Made by a program: the position numbers and the translations under genes | Notes under the pieces: model-generated | Told to the model about the DNA's origin: nothing | The model's input: only the letters and a program-made list of their open reading frames with translations | Databases searched by the model: none | In this document: one piece after another, positions 32,297 through 44,290 of the stretch | Layout: each line of letters opens with the position of its first letter | How positions within the stretch are numbered: position 1 is the stretch's first letter | Source of the DNA: Sphingomonas sp. Leaf34 | Lineage (GTDB): Bacteria > Pseudomonadota > Alphaproteobacteria > Sphingomonadales > Sphingomonadaceae | Assembly: GCF_001421805.1 (NCBI RefSeq) | Contig: NZ_LMLC01000004.1 | Coordinates: 496,001 to 560,000 of the forward strand | Length of the DNA stretch: 64,000 nucleotides | Direction: 5' to 3'

Positions 32297-34526
32297 CCCC
32301 TTGGGCGAGCATCGTCCGTTGATGGCACGCTGGTGCCGGACGATGTTCGTCGCGACGATCCTGACCGGCTCGTTCCTGCTGTTTCTCGTCCAGCCGATGG
32401 TCGCGCGGATGGCGTTGCCGCGGCTGGGCGGCGCGCCGGCGGTGTGGAATTCTGCGATGCTGGTGTACCAGGCGCTGCTGCTCGCGGGCTATGCCTATGC
32501 GCATTGGCTCGGCCGCGTCCGGCCGCGGGCGCAGGCGGCGATCCACCTCGGCGTGCTGATCGTCGCGGCGTTGTGGCTGCCGATCGGGCTGGTCGCGATG
32601 GCGCCATCGGCGGAGGCGCAGCCGGCGCTCTGGGTGCCGTGGCTGCTCGGGCTGTCGATCGGGCCGCTGTTCTTCGCGGTCTCCGCGCAGGCGCCACTGA
32701 TCCAGCGCTGGTTCAGCGATGCGAGCGGCGGCGGCGATCCCTATGCGCTGTATGCCGCCTCGAACCTTGGCAGCTTTGCCGGGCTGATCGCCTACCCGCT
32801 GCTGGTCGAGCCGCTGATGGCGGTTCGTGGCCAGAGCCTGTTGTGGAGCGGCGGCTATGTCTTGCTGATCGTGCTGGTGCTCGCCTGCGCGACCCGCCTG
32901 CCCAAGACCGCGGCGGTCGACCATGTCGCCGCGACCAGCGCGCCGCCGGGCGCCAGACGGATCGCGCACTGGATCGCACTGGCGCTGGTGCCGTCGGGGA
33001 TGATGCTGGCGACCTCGACCTATATCACCACCGATATCGTCGCGATGCCGCTGCTGTGGGTGATCCCGCTCGGGCTGTATCTGCTGAGCTTCAGCGTGGC
33101 GTTCGCGAACGACCGCTGGCTCGCCGACCTTCTGACGCGGATCGCGCCGATTACGATCCTGCTGTTCGGCGGGATCATCATGGGCGGCGTGAACGAGCGC
33201 CCCTTCTTCAGCGCGGGGATCGCGCTGGTGCTGCTGTTCATGATCTCGGTCGCGCTGCACACCGCGCTGTACCGCACGCGGCCTGCGCCCGATCGGCTGA
33301 CCGGGTTCTATCTGGCGATGTCGGCGGGCGGGGCGCTCGGCGGGGTGTTCGCCGCGCTGGTCGCGCCGGTGGTGTTCGACTGGACGTACGAATATCCAAT
33401 GCTGATACTCGCCGCGGGTGCGCTGGTGCCGCAAATGTATCTGCTGGGCCGGTTCCGCACCGTCTGGATGGCGAAGGGGCCGGCCAAGTGGATCGCGCTG
33501 GCGGCGATCACGATCGCCATTGCCGTCGTCGCCGGGTTGCGGATCACCGATCCCGGCGGCGTGTTCGGCGAAAGCCGGCAGGGGCTGGCGTTCCTGGTCA
33601 TCGCGACGCTGGGCTTGGTCGCGATCGGCGCTCGCCTGCCGTACCTGATCGTGCTGGCGGGCGCGCTCGTGCTGTTCGGCGGGTATCGCAGCCTGGCACT
33701 CTCGATCGAGTCGGGCGCGCGCGTCCGCAGCTATTTCGGCGTGTATACAGTGCGCGACGAGCCGGGCCCCAATGGCGGCACGCGCGAGCTCGATCACGGC
33801 ACGACCGTCCACGGCATCCAGTTGCGCGGATCGGCCGCGCGCGAGCGGACGCCGACCACCTATTACGCAGCCGGCTCAGGCGTCGGGCAGGCGATGCAGG
33901 CCGCCCCGGCGCTGTACGGCCCCAGCGCGCGGATCGGCGTCGTCGGGCTGGGGACGGGAACGCTGTCGTGTTACGCACGGCCCGGCCAGCGCTGGCGATT
34001 CTACGAAATCGACCCGGCGGTGGTACGCATCGCCCGCGATACCGGCCAGTTCACCTATCTGTCGCGGTGTTTGCCGAACCCGGAGATCCGGCTCGGCGAT
34101 GCGCGCGTAGCGCTCGGGAATGACCAGTCGAACAACCTCGACCTGCTCGCGCTCGATGCGTTCTCGTCGGACTCGGTGCCGATGCACCTTATGACCAGCG
34201 AGGCGTTCGCGACCTATGGCCGGGTGCTCGCGCGCGATGGGTTGCTGCTCGTGCACATCTCGAACCGGTTCATCGATCTCGAACCCGTGATCGCGGCCGC
34301 CGCGCGGCAGGGCGGTTGGATTGCGGTCGAGATGAAATACCGCCCGTCGAGCCTGCTCGTCGACCGCGCGTCGGCGTCCGACTGGGTGGCACTGTCGCGC
34401 GATCCGCGCGCGATCGCGGCGCTACGTGCGACCGATCTCGACTGGAAGCCGCTACGGGCGCGCAAGGGGTTCACCGGGTGGACCGACGATTACTCGACGA
34501 TCCTGCCGCTGCTGAAGGGGTTCTGA
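32286..34526 (+). CDS. Membrane protein fused to a spermidine-synthase-like domain
   Basis: The protein has 746 aa. The N-terminal ~480 residues hold about ten or more hydrophobic helices with MFS-like character (LTGSFLLFLVQPMVARM, LPRLGGAPAVWNSAML). The last ~230 residues are a Rossmann methyltransferase/polyamine-synthase fold: IGVVGLGTGTLSCYA, YEIDPAVVRIA, LDLLALDAFSSDSVPMHLMT. Similar fusions are widespread and not characterised; the aminopropyl-donor site is not certain here, so polyamine synthesis should not be assumed. The start overlaps the GNAT gene. Confidence 0.85.
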   Translation: MSDNPLGEHRPLMARWCRTMFVATILTGSFLLFLVQPMVARMALPRLGGAPAVWNSAMLVYQALLLAGYAYAHWLGRVRPRAQAAIHLGVLIVAALWLPIGLVAMAPSAEAQPALWVPWLLGLSIGPLFFAVSAQAPLIQRWFSDASGGGDPYALYAASNLGSFAGLIAYPLLVEPLMAVRGQSLLWSGGYVLLIVLVLACATRLPKTAAVDHVAATSAPPGARRIAHWIALALVPSGMMLATSTYITTDIVAMPLLWVIPLGLYLLSFSVAFANDRWLADLLTRIAPITILLFGGIIMGGVNERPFFSAGIALVLLFMISVALHTALYRTRPAPDRLTGFYLAMSAGGALGGVFAALVAPVVFDWTYEYPMLILAAGALVPQMYLLGRFRTVWMAKGPAKWIALAAITIAIAVVAGLRITDPGGVFGESRQGLAFLVIATLGLVAIGARLPYLIVLAGALVLFGGYRSLALSIESGARVRSYFGVYTVRDEPGPNGGTRELDHGTTVHGIQLRGSAARERTPTTYYAAGSGVGQAMQAAPALYGPSARIGVVGLGTGTLSCYARPGQRWRFYEIDPAVVRIARDTGQFTYLSRCLPNPEIRLGDARVALGNDQSNNLDLLALDAFSSDSVPMHLMTSEAFATYGRVLARDGLLLVHISNRFIDLEPVIAAAARQGGWIAVEMKYRPSSLLVDRASASDWVALSRDPRAIAALRATDLDWKPLRARKGFTGWTDDYSTILPLLKGF

Positions 34527-34534
34527 TCGGCACT

Positions 34535-34558
34535 ATCCTCCCCTTGGCGGGGGAGGAT
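34535..34558. repeat. Palindromic CCTCCCC repeat, possible terminator
   Basis: ATCCTCCCC and GGGGAGGAT pair around a short loop between two converging genes. It is the same repeat family as 40367-40492 and 50781-50808. Confidence 0.65.
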
Positions 34559-34571
34559 ATGAGCGTGGCTG

Positions 34572-35090
34572 CTACGCCGCGGGCATGCTGGCCTGGATCC
34601 GCCCGATCGTGGCGCCCTGCCGATCGGTCTCTGCCTGCGCCTTCGCGCGGATCGTTGCGAGCGCCGGATAGTCGGGTTGCAACTTGGCAGCCCGGTCTGT
34701 CGCCAGCGCCTCGATGTCGGTGACTAACGACGAACTCTGCGCGCGCCAGTCGTCGAGCCCCGCCAATGCGCTCTGCGCCTCGATCCACGCGTCGCTCCCG
34801 ACTGCCGCGCCACGCGCCGACCGTGCCAGCGTCTCCGCCTTGCCCGCATCGCGCGTAAAGCCCGTCGTGATCGCGGCGAGCTTGCCGGCGATCGCGGCGA
34901 TATCTGCATCGAGTGCTGGATCGGGTGCCGCCACCGCCGTCTTTACCTCGGGTTCGGCGAATCCCAACGTCTCGACCGGTCGCAGGCCGAGCGAGGGATA
35001 GCTGTTCGTATCCGCGCTGCACGCCGCCGTGGCGAGGGCGACGAGGATGGCGGCGAACGCCGCGAGGCGAGGCGAGGGGGCGTGTTTCAT
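34572..35090 (-). CDS. Lipoprotein of unknown function
   Basis: The protein has 172 aa. ATG 35090 gives a signal peptide (LAAFAAILVALATAAC) with a clear lipobox, so lipidation at Cys25 is expected. The mature part is helical and Ala-rich (LDADIAAIAGKLAAITTGFT, AWIEAQSALAGLDDWRAQSS, ALATIRAKAQAETDRQGA), suggestive of a coiled coil. I do not recognise a family. It is convergent with the spermidine-synthase-like gene. Confidence 0.75.
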   Translation of the reverse strand: MKHAPSPRLAAFAAILVALATAACSADTNSYPSLGLRPVETLGFAEPEVKTAVAAPDPALDADIAAIAGKLAAITTGFTRDAGKAETLARSARGAAVGSDAWIEAQSALAGLDDWRAQSSSLVTDIEALATDRAAKLQPDYPALATIRAKAQAETDRQGATIGRIQASMPAA

Positions 35091-35184
35091 GCCTGTCGCT
35101 CTATGCCGCCAATGCTTTGCGCACAACTTTCTCGCGGGAGACCCTTGCGCCTCCGAAAATGCCTGCTATCAGCGCCCCTCCAGT

Positions 35185-35261
35185 GCACCCATAGCTCAGC
35201 TGGATAGAGCATCAGACTACGAATCTGAGGGTCGGGCGTTCGAATCGCTCTGGGTGCACCA
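35185..35261 (+). tRNA. tRNA-Arg (ACG), copy 1
   Basis: A 77-nt cloverleaf with acceptor GCACCCA/TGGGTGC, anticodon loop with ACG (read as ICG), T-loop TTCGAAT and an encoded CCA. It is identical to the copy 50 bases downstream. Confidence 0.96.
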
Positions 35262-35311
35262 GGATTTTCCGCTTCATAGCGGGCTTGTCGAACCGGACAC
35301 GGGACGGCGAT

Positions 35312-35388
35312 GCACCCATAGCTCAGCTGGATAGAGCATCAGACTACGAATCTGAGGGTCGGGCGTTCGAATCGCTCTGGGTGCACCA
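35312..35388 (+). tRNA. tRNA-Arg (ACG), copy 2
   Basis: Identical in all 77 bases to 35185-35261. The 50-base spacer differs from both flanks, so this is a tandem gene duplication rather than an att repeat. ACG tRNA reads the CGN codons that dominate this genome. Confidence 0.96.
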
Positions 35389-35650
35389 TTCTTCCTTATC
35401 GGCTTTTGGGTCATGCGACGATGCGATCGAGCCGCTGCGCTCTTGCGTCGATGTGACTGTCGATACGGGCGGATCCTCAATCCGCCTGCTGACTTGCGAA
35501 CGTCCCGAGTCGCGTTTGGGCGTATGGATCCACCGGCGCATCTCCTTCGCTGATCGGACGTTCGACGTGGGGGCGGGTTCCGCGATAGACGCGCTGCGAC
35601 TTTGGACATGGTCGCGCGTTCGGCGCACAGATAAGCTGAAGGAGATGGTA

Positions 35651-36598
35651 ATGAGGCGGACGAGCAAAGGGTTGATCGGTGGCGCGCTGTTCACAGCGGT
35701 GTCGGGGCTCGCGCTATCGTTGTATTCGAGCCGGATCGCGCGCCGCGCGGAGGCGCTGGTGCCCGCGGAGGGCCGTTTCCTCGACGTCGCCGGCGCTCGA
35801 CTACATTATATCGACGTCGGCAGCGGCCCGACGATCGTCATGGTGCACGGGCTTGGCGGGCAGTTGCGCAACTTCGGCTATGCACTGGTCGATTTGCTAA
35901 AGGACGAGTACCGCGTGATCGTCGTCGATCGGCCAGGATCGGGCTATTCGACCGCAACGGGCGCCATGCCCGGAATCGTCGCGCAGGGTGCGATCATCGC
36001 CGACTTCATCCAGAAGCTTGGGCTCGATCGCCCCTTGCTGGTGGGGCACTCGCTGGGCGGCGCGATCGCGCTCGCGGTGGGGCTTGAATACCCGCACCTG
36101 GTCCGCGCGCTCGCGCTGATCGCGCCGCTTACCCGCCCGCAGGAAACTGTCCCCGAAAGCTTCCGTGGGCTCGCTCGTGTGCCCGCGCGCGCACGGCACG
36201 GGTTCGCGCAAGTCCTCGGCACGCCGCTCAGCCGCCTGACTTCGGCCAAGACGCTCGAAGGCATTTTCGCCCCCGAGGCGGTGCCGGAGGATTTCGCAGT
36301 TCGTGGCGGTGGCGCATTGTCGCAGCGACCGATCGCGATCGCGGCGGCGGCGGCGGATCTTGGCGGCGTGAACGACGACCTGACGCCGATGACCGAACGC
36401 TATGGCGAAATCGGCGTGCCGACGCGGATCCTGTTCGGACGCCAGGATGCAATCCTCGATCCCGCCTTTAACGGTCACCGGACCGCGGCGGCCATCCCAG
36501 GGGCGAAGATCGATACGATCGAGGGCGGCCACATGATCCTGGTGACCGCACCCGAAGCCTGCGCCCGCTTCATCCGCGCGGCCTTCGCCGCGGGGTGA
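35651..36598 (+). CDS. Alpha/beta hydrolase with N-terminal membrane anchor
   Basis: The protein has 315 aa. AAGGAG lies 6 bases before ATG 35651; an earlier ATG directly abuts it and is less likely. One hydrophobic helix near the N-terminus (GLIGGALFTAVSGLALSLY) is followed by the hydrolase fold: MVHGLGGQLRNF, the nucleophile elbow VGHSLGGAIAL, Asp in FGRQDAILD and His in EGGHMIL. The substrate is unknown; the family includes esterases and haloperoxidase-like enzymes. Confidence 0.88.
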   Translation: MRRTSKGLIGGALFTAVSGLALSLYSSRIARRAEALVPAEGRFLDVAGARLHYIDVGSGPTIVMVHGLGGQLRNFGYALVDLLKDEYRVIVVDRPGSGYSTATGAMPGIVAQGAIIADFIQKLGLDRPLLVGHSLGGAIALAVGLEYPHLVRALALIAPLTRPQETVPESFRGLARVPARARHGFAQVLGTPLSRLTSAKTLEGIFAPEAVPEDFAVRGGGALSQRPIAIAAAAADLGGVNDDLTPMTERYGEIGVPTRILFGRQDAILDPAFNGHRTAAAIPGAKIDTIEGGHMILVTAPEACARFIRAAFAAG

Positions 36599-36724
36599 CG
36601 GCCGCGGCGAAGAATGCGCCTCGCTCCGCCCTTCAAGGCACCGAATCGTGAATACTGCCCGGCTCCCTGTTCTTCCGCACAGGCGGTAGAACAGGGGCGG
36701 TCGCAGAAACGCCAAGGCTGGGGG

Positions 36725-37071
36725 TCAGCCCGCGACGGGCAGCTTTACCCGGTTCGCGTCGTCGCGTTCGAGCGGGCCGTAGGACAGCACCGTCTCCAGC
36801 AGGAGTGGGCCGTTATAGAGGTGCGGAAACATTTGTCCGCCGCGCGACCCTTCCCATCTCACATCGTCGCCGATGGCCTCGAGATCGATCGCGGCGACGT
36901 GGAGGTCGCTCTGGCCGGCGAAATGCTTGTCGACCGTCTCGGTCAGCTGCGCTGCCGTCGACAAATGGATATAGCCATCAGCCAAATCCACCGGCGCACC
37001 GGCGAAGCTGCCGCTCTCCAGCGTCGCCAACTGCTCGCCGGTCAGTACCTTGTAAGCGATCGGGTCGCGGC

Positions 37072-37075
<4 letters not shown>
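36725..37075 (-). CDS. DUF952 family protein
   Basis: The protein has 116 aa. It begins DPIAYKVLTGEQL and has ADGYIHLSTAAQLTETVDKH, VAAIDLEAIGDDVRWE and MFPHLYNGPL, the DUF952 pattern, a fold related to ADP-ribosyl-handling enzymes. No function is established. Its ATG overlaps the gyrA stop (ATGA), so it is translated from the gyrA transcript. Confidence 0.85.
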
Positions 37076-39837
<2,762 letters not shown>

Positions 39838-39972
39838 GGTCTCGTCGGTCAAATCTGAAGGCTTTCGGCTTGTTTCGGTGTTGTGACACACCTTAGCCGA
39901 GGGGTCGGCTGCTTACTACCCCCGCGCACGCGCACGCACGCGAGGGAGAAGGGTTTCATCGTGAATTCGGGG

Positions 39973-40251
39973 TTATTTGCAGGCGGCCTTGGTCTTGTTG
40001 CCGGCGAGCGCGCAATTGTACGTGACGGTTTTGCCGTTCGCGAGCTTGGCGGTGACCATCCGGCCCTTGGCGACCGTTGTGGTGCGCCTGGCGACGCGGG
40101 CGTTGCCCATCGGCGTGGTGGTCTTGGTCGTCGTGGTATGCGTCGCGACGGTCTTGGGCTGGACGGTCTTAGCTTGGGTCGCGGCGATCGCGGCGGTGCC
40201 GGACAGCAGCGCGCCGCCGGCGAGGATCGCGAGGGGGAGGGACTTCTTCAT
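39973..40251 (-). CDS. Small secreted Thr/Lys-rich protein
   Basis: The protein has 92 aa, with GAGAGGA 8 bases before the ATG. A signal peptide (MKKSLPLAILAGGALLSGTAAIA) is followed by a low-complexity segment (THTTTTKTTTPMG) and a compact C-terminal part (MVTAKLANGKTVTYNCALAG) with two cysteines that could form a disulfide. The function is unknown. Confidence 0.7.
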   Translation of the reverse strand: MKKSLPLAILAGGALLSGTAAIAATQAKTVQPKTVATHTTTTKTTTPMGNARVARRTTTVAKGRMVTAKLANGKTVTYNCALAGNKTKAACK

Positions 40252-40366
40252 GCGGGTATCCTCTCTGTTTCGACCTTGGTGGACGATGCGCCGAGAGTGG
40301 GCGCGGGCACCTGAACGCAGGGTGGCGGACAGGTGAAATCCGCGTCATGCGCCGAGAGAAGAGGCG

Positions 40367-40492
40367 ATCCTCCCCCGCCAGGGGGAGGTGGCGCCGAAGG
40401 CGACGGAGGGGGCGGACACGGAGCGGCGGTTTCCCTTTCCTCCCCCTCCGTCTGGCAAGTGCCAGCCACCCCCCCCCCTGGCGGGGGAGGAT
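40367..40492. repeat. Long imperfect inverted repeat of the CCTCCCCC family
   Basis: ATCCTCCCCCGCCAGGGGG at the left and CCCCTGGCGGGGGAGGAT at the right form arms of about 25 bases with some mismatch, enclosing a loop with GGTGGCGCCGAAGGCGACGG. The loop motif recurs near 43494. It fills most of the gap between the secreted protein and the SDR gene. It is probably a mobile intergenic repeat. Confidence 0.7.
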
Positions 40493-40501
40493 TGTAGGTG
40501 G

Positions 40502-41188
40502 CTACGGCGTGACCTCGACACCGTCCCAGGCGAACAGCTTGCCACTGTCGGGGGCGCGCAGGCCGTCAATCACGTCGAGTAGCTGGACTGCTGCGCGGTC
40601 CGGCTTGAAGAGATTGCCCGGCGTCACATTGCCTTGGAACGGCGCCGACAGCCCGGTGTCCACCGTCCCCGGATGCAGCCCCACGACGATGCCGCTGGAA
40701 TTGCGGCGCTTGTCCTCGATCGAGATCGTCTTCACGAGCTGGTTCAACGCCGCCTTTGACGCACGATAGCCGTACCAGCCGCCGAGCCTGTTATCGCCGA
40801 TGCTCCCGACCCGCGCCGACAGCACGGCGAACACGATCCGCCCCGCCTTTGGCATGGTCGGCAGGAAGTGCTTCGCCACCAGCGCCGGCCCGATCGCGTT
40901 GATCGCGAAGTTGCGCGCCATCCACACGGGGTCGAGCTCGCGCATCGCCTTTTCGGGGCCTTTGTCGCCGTCGTGGAGCAATCCCGTTGCGACCACTACC
41001 AGCGTCGGCGACCCGACACGTGCGGCCGCTGCGGCAATGCTCGCCTCGTCCTCCAGATCGAGATGCCGGTCGCCGCTCTCCGACCGTGCAAATCCATAGA
41101 CCCGATCGAACGCGCCCTCCTCGATCAGCGCCTCCTCCAGTGCCTTCCCAATGCCGCCCGAGGCGCCGATGACGACCGCGCTGCTCAT
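40502..41188 (-). CDS. Short-chain dehydrogenase/reductase (SDR), CsgA-like
   Basis: The protein has 228 aa. It has the NAD(P) motif VVIGASGGIGKALEEAL, the NNAG-like VVVATGLLHDG, and the catalytic YGYRASKAALNQLVK (Tyr-x-x-x-Lys) with Ser in VLSARVGSI. LHPGTVDTGLSAPF is the closing motif typical of CsgA/YciK-type SDRs. The substrate is unknown. Its ATG overlaps the yaaA stop. Confidence 0.88.
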   Translation of the reverse strand: MSSAVVIGASGGIGKALEEALIEEGAFDRVYGFARSESGDRHLDLEDEASIAAAAARVGSPTLVVVATGLLHDGDKGPEKAMRELDPVWMARNFAINAIGPALVAKHFLPTMPKAGRIVFAVLSARVGSIGDNRLGGWYGYRASKAALNQLVKTISIEDKRRNSSGIVVGLHPGTVDTGLSAPFQGNVTPGNLFKPDRAAVQLLDVIDGLRAPDSGKLFAWDGVEVTP

Positions 41189-41934
41189 TTGCGTACGAAC
41201 CGGAACTGCGTGTCGCTGCTGCCCGCCGCGTCATAGGCATAGCCGTCGCTGTCGAACCCCTTGATCCCCTCGATGTCGTCGATCCGGTGCTCGACCAGCC
41301 AGCGCGCGACCATGCCGCGCGCCTTTTTGGCGTGGAAGCTGACGAACTTCTGCGCCTCGCCCTCGCGGAAATCGATCGCCACGACGCGGATCGACGCGGG
41401 CAGCTTCCCCTGCGCCGCCGCCCAATATTCCTGGCTGGCGAGGTTCAGGATCGTCCCCGCCCCCTCCGCCTCGACATCGGCGGCGAGCAGCTTGGCGATC
41501 CGGTCGCCCCACCAGTCGGTCAGCTTCGTCTTCCGCGGCGCCCAGCGCGTGCCCATCTCCAGCCGATAGGGGCGCATCAGGTCGAGCGGCCGCAACAGGC
41601 CGTACAGCCCCGACAGCAACCGGACATGATCCTGCGCATACGCCACCGCCACCTCGTCGAGCGTCTTGGCCTCGAGGCCAGTATAGACGTCGCCCGCGAA
41701 CGCGAACATCGCCGGCCGCTCGGGCAGCGTGTCGAAATCGCGGAATCTGTCCGCGTTCAGCTTCGCCAGTGCGGGCGAGATGTGCATCAGCTCGGCCAGC
41801 TTCTTCTGCGTCAGATGCGCCGCGGCATGCGCCAGCGTCGTCGCCTCGGCGGCAAAGCGCGGTATCGTCGGCTCGAGATTGGGCAGGGCGCTCTCGTAAT
41901 CGAGCGTCTTGGCGGGCGATAGGACAGCGATCAT
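41185..41934 (-). CDS. yaaA: Peroxide stress protein YaaA
   Basis: The protein has 249 aa. It starts MIAVLSPAKTLDYES and has LLSGLYGLLRPLDLMRPYRL, EMGTRW, LNLASQEYW, and the basic SFHAKKARGMVARWL region. YaaA limits free iron and DNA damage during peroxide stress and binds DNA. The length matches the family (about 250). It is in an operon with the SDR gene. Confidence 0.93.
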   Translation of the reverse strand: MIAVLSPAKTLDYESALPNLEPTIPRFAAEATTLAHAAAHLTQKKLAELMHISPALAKLNADRFRDFDTLPERPAMFAFAGDVYTGLEAKTLDEVAVAYAQDHVRLLSGLYGLLRPLDLMRPYRLEMGTRWAPRKTKLTDWWGDRIAKLLAADVEAEGAGTILNLASQEYWAAAQGKLPASIRVVAIDFREGEAQKFVSFHAKKARGMVARWLVEHRIDDIEGIKGFDSDGYAYDAAGSSDTQFRFVRK

Positions 41935-42112
41935 CGCCGCGATCTAGCGAGCGCGGCGAGTGCGTTCAATCGACGTTCACGCGCTAATTTGCAGGGGGCT
42001 AATTTGCAGACGGGGGATCCGGACCGCTTGCTTGAACGTATGCACCACGGACCATATAGCGTCGCGGCGCGCCACCGAGGTGAGCGGGCTGACGCAGAGG
42101 GAGAGTTTCCGC

Positions 42113-43405
42113 ATGAAGACCATTTCCAAGCTTGCACTGGTTGCGGCGTTCGCCACCGGCGTGAGCAGCATGGCGCTCACCACGCCCGCCTTCGCCAAGG
42201 ACAAGAAGGCCGATGCCGCGGCGACCGTGAAGCTGAGCCCCGAAGTCCAGAAGCCAGGGCTGGCTGCGCAGACTGCGCTGGCAGCCAAGGATTATCCGAC
42301 CGCGCAGACCGCGATCGACCAGGTCGATGCCGCTGCTAAGTCAGATTACGAGAAATATATCGGCGCCGCGCTGCGTTATCAGCTCGAATCCGAGAAGCTC
42401 ATTGCGGCACAGACCGCGAACCCGAATGCACCCATCAACGAAACCACGCTGGCGACACCGCTCGACGCGCTGATCGCCAACCCGGCGACGCCGGCTGCCG
42501 ACCGCGGCCGCTACGCCTATCGCCGCGGCGCGCTCGCCTTCAACGGCAAGCAATACCCGGTCGCGCTGCAGTATTTCGCCAAGGCCAAGGAACTCGGCTA
42601 CACCGATCCGAACCTGCCATTGCAGATTATCAAAGCAAAGATGGATAGCGGCGATGTCGCCGGGGCCACCGCCGATCTCGATGCCGCGATCACGCAGATG
42701 ACCGCGTCGGGCCAGAAGGCACCCGAGGAATATTATCGCTACGCAGTCGCCAAGTCGTATGCCGCCAAGCGCAAGCCCGAGACGATGGCATGGCTGAAGA
42801 AGTGGATCACCGCCTATCCCTCCGCCAAGAACTGGCGCGACGTGCTGATCCTGTCGGGCATCCAGAAGGACGCGCTGATCACGCTCGACGAGCCGCAAAA
42901 GGTCGATATTTTCCGCCTGATGCGCGCAACCAACTCGCTCGCCGATCAGACCGACTATCTGCAATATGCAGACAGCGTAAACCGTCGTGGCCTGCCGAGC
43001 GAAGCGCAGGCCGTAATCAAGGAAGGTCTGGCATCGGGCAAGATCCCGGCGTCCAACACGATGGCCAAGAGCCTGCTGGCAGATGCGACCAAGAACATCG
43101 CCGCCGATGGTCCGTTGTCGGGTCTGGAAAAGCGCGCTGCGACGGCACCGAACGGCAAGCTGGCCGCAGGGACCGCGGATGCGTATCTCGGTCAGAACAA
43201 CTACGCCAAGTCGGTAGAGCTCTATCGCCTGGCGCTGACCAAGGGTGGCGTCGATGCCGACGACGTGAACCTGCATCTGGGTATCGCGCTTGCACGCTCG
43301 GGCGACAAGGCAGGGGCCGCGACCGCGTTCTCGGCGGTGAAGGCATCGCCCAAGGCGGACGTCGCGGGTCTGTGGACCACGTGGCTCGGCGCACCGGCCG
43401 CCTGA
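42113..43405 (+). CDS. Exported TPR-type protein
   Basis: The protein has 430 aa. A signal peptide (ISKLALVAAFATGVSSMALTTPAFA) is followed by helical repeats with the TPR look: GRYAYRRGALAFNGKQYPVALQYFAKAKELGY, EYYRYAVAKSYAAKRKPETM, and the C-terminal NLHLGIALARSGDKAGAATAF. It probably acts as a periplasmic scaffold; the partner is unknown. It is single, with its own terminator. Confidence 0.8.
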   Translation: MKTISKLALVAAFATGVSSMALTTPAFAKDKKADAAATVKLSPEVQKPGLAAQTALAAKDYPTAQTAIDQVDAAAKSDYEKYIGAALRYQLESEKLIAAQTANPNAPINETTLATPLDALIANPATPAADRGRYAYRRGALAFNGKQYPVALQYFAKAKELGYTDPNLPLQIIKAKMDSGDVAGATADLDAAITQMTASGQKAPEEYYRYAVAKSYAAKRKPETMAWLKKWITAYPSAKNWRDVLILSGIQKDALITLDEPQKVDIFRLMRATNSLADQTDYLQYADSVNRRGLPSEAQAVIKEGLASGKIPASNTMAKSLLADATKNIAADGPLSGLEKRAATAPNGKLAAGTADAYLGQNNYAKSVELYRLALTKGGVDADDVNLHLGIALARSGDKAGAATAFSAVKASPKADVAGLWTTWLGAPAA

Positions 43406-43433
43406 GCGACCGGCGTCTTGTGAAAGGGAAACA

Positions 43434-43459
43434 GGGCGGCAGCGATGCCGCCCCGTTTT
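43434..43459 (+). terminator. Intrinsic terminator after the TPR gene
   Basis: GGGCGGCA and TGCCGCCC form an 8-bp stem with a GCGA loop, followed by CGTTTT. It lies 28 bases after the stop codon. Confidence 0.85.
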
Positions 43460-43625
43460 CGGTCGGGGGATTAAATCCTTCCCGGCTAGAAAATGGCGCC
43501 GAAGGCGACGGAAGGGGGAGGGCGCGGAACAGCAGTGTCCGGTTCCACGTCAGCTTCGGCAGCCCTTCCTCGGAGGGATCGGCCAGGGTCGTAACGTTAG
43601 TGAGCAGGCGCCCACCGACGACGCG

Positions 43626-44093
43626 TCAGTCCACCACGACCGGGATCCCCGACAGCGCCTTGGCGGTCCGGATCGTCAGCGATGTCTTGACGCTTGCCAC
43701 GTTCGGCGCTGGCGTCAGGTGCGTCGTCAGGATCTCCTGGAAACTCTTCAGATCCGCCGCGACGATCTTCAGGATGAAGTCGATTTCGCCGTTGAGCATG
43801 TGGCATTCGCGGATCTCCGGAATGTCGGCGATATGATGCTCGAAGGCGGCGAGGTCGTGCTCGGCCTGGCTGCGCAGCGACACCATCGCGAACACCGTGA
43901 TCGGGAAGCCCAACCGGCTCGCATCGAGGTCCGCGTGATAGCCGCGGATCGCCCCTGCTTCCTCCAGCGCGCGGACGCGGCGCAGGCAGGGCGGTGCCGT
44001 CAGGCCCACCTGGTCGGCCAAGTCGACATTGGTCATCCGACCGTCGGCCTGCAACAGCGACAGGATCTGCCGATCGATCCGGTCAAAACTCAT
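43626..44093 (-). CDS. Lrp/AsnC family transcriptional regulator
   Basis: The protein has 155 aa. The N-terminal HTH is RIDRQILSLLQADGRMTNVD followed by LADQVGLTAPPCLRRVRALE. The RAM ligand domain has GYHADLDASRLGFPITVFAM and MLNGEIDFILKIVAADLKSF. It senses an amino acid and controls metabolism genes. I chose ATG 44093 to match family starts; the frame runs to 44135. It is divergent from the histidine kinase gene, leaving about 200 bases for both promoters. Confidence 0.92.
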   Translation of the reverse strand: MSFDRIDRQILSLLQADGRMTNVDLADQVGLTAPPCLRRVRALEEAGAIRGYHADLDASRLGFPITVFAMVSLRSQAEHDLAAFEHHIADIPEIRECHMLNGEIDFILKIVAADLKSFQEILTTHLTPAPNVASVKTSLTIRTAKALSGIPVVVD

Positions 44094-44290
44094 TTCGTGC
44101 AACTCCCGATAGGCATCGCAAACCAAGCGATTCATTCCTCATAGCGATAAGATTGTTGCGGCGAAACGCAATTGTCCCACTATGCGACGAACGTTCTCGG
44201 GCATCGAAATGCGCAGTTCCGTCATCGGGCCGGCGGCGTTAATGAATCGGTACGGAGAGCGTGGTAGGCCCAGCCAAACCGGGGAACGAT

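Noticed and set aside
35185..35388. Tandem tRNA-Arg copies as att sites of an excised element
   Set aside because: Both copies are complete and only 50 bases lie between; simple gene duplication explains it.
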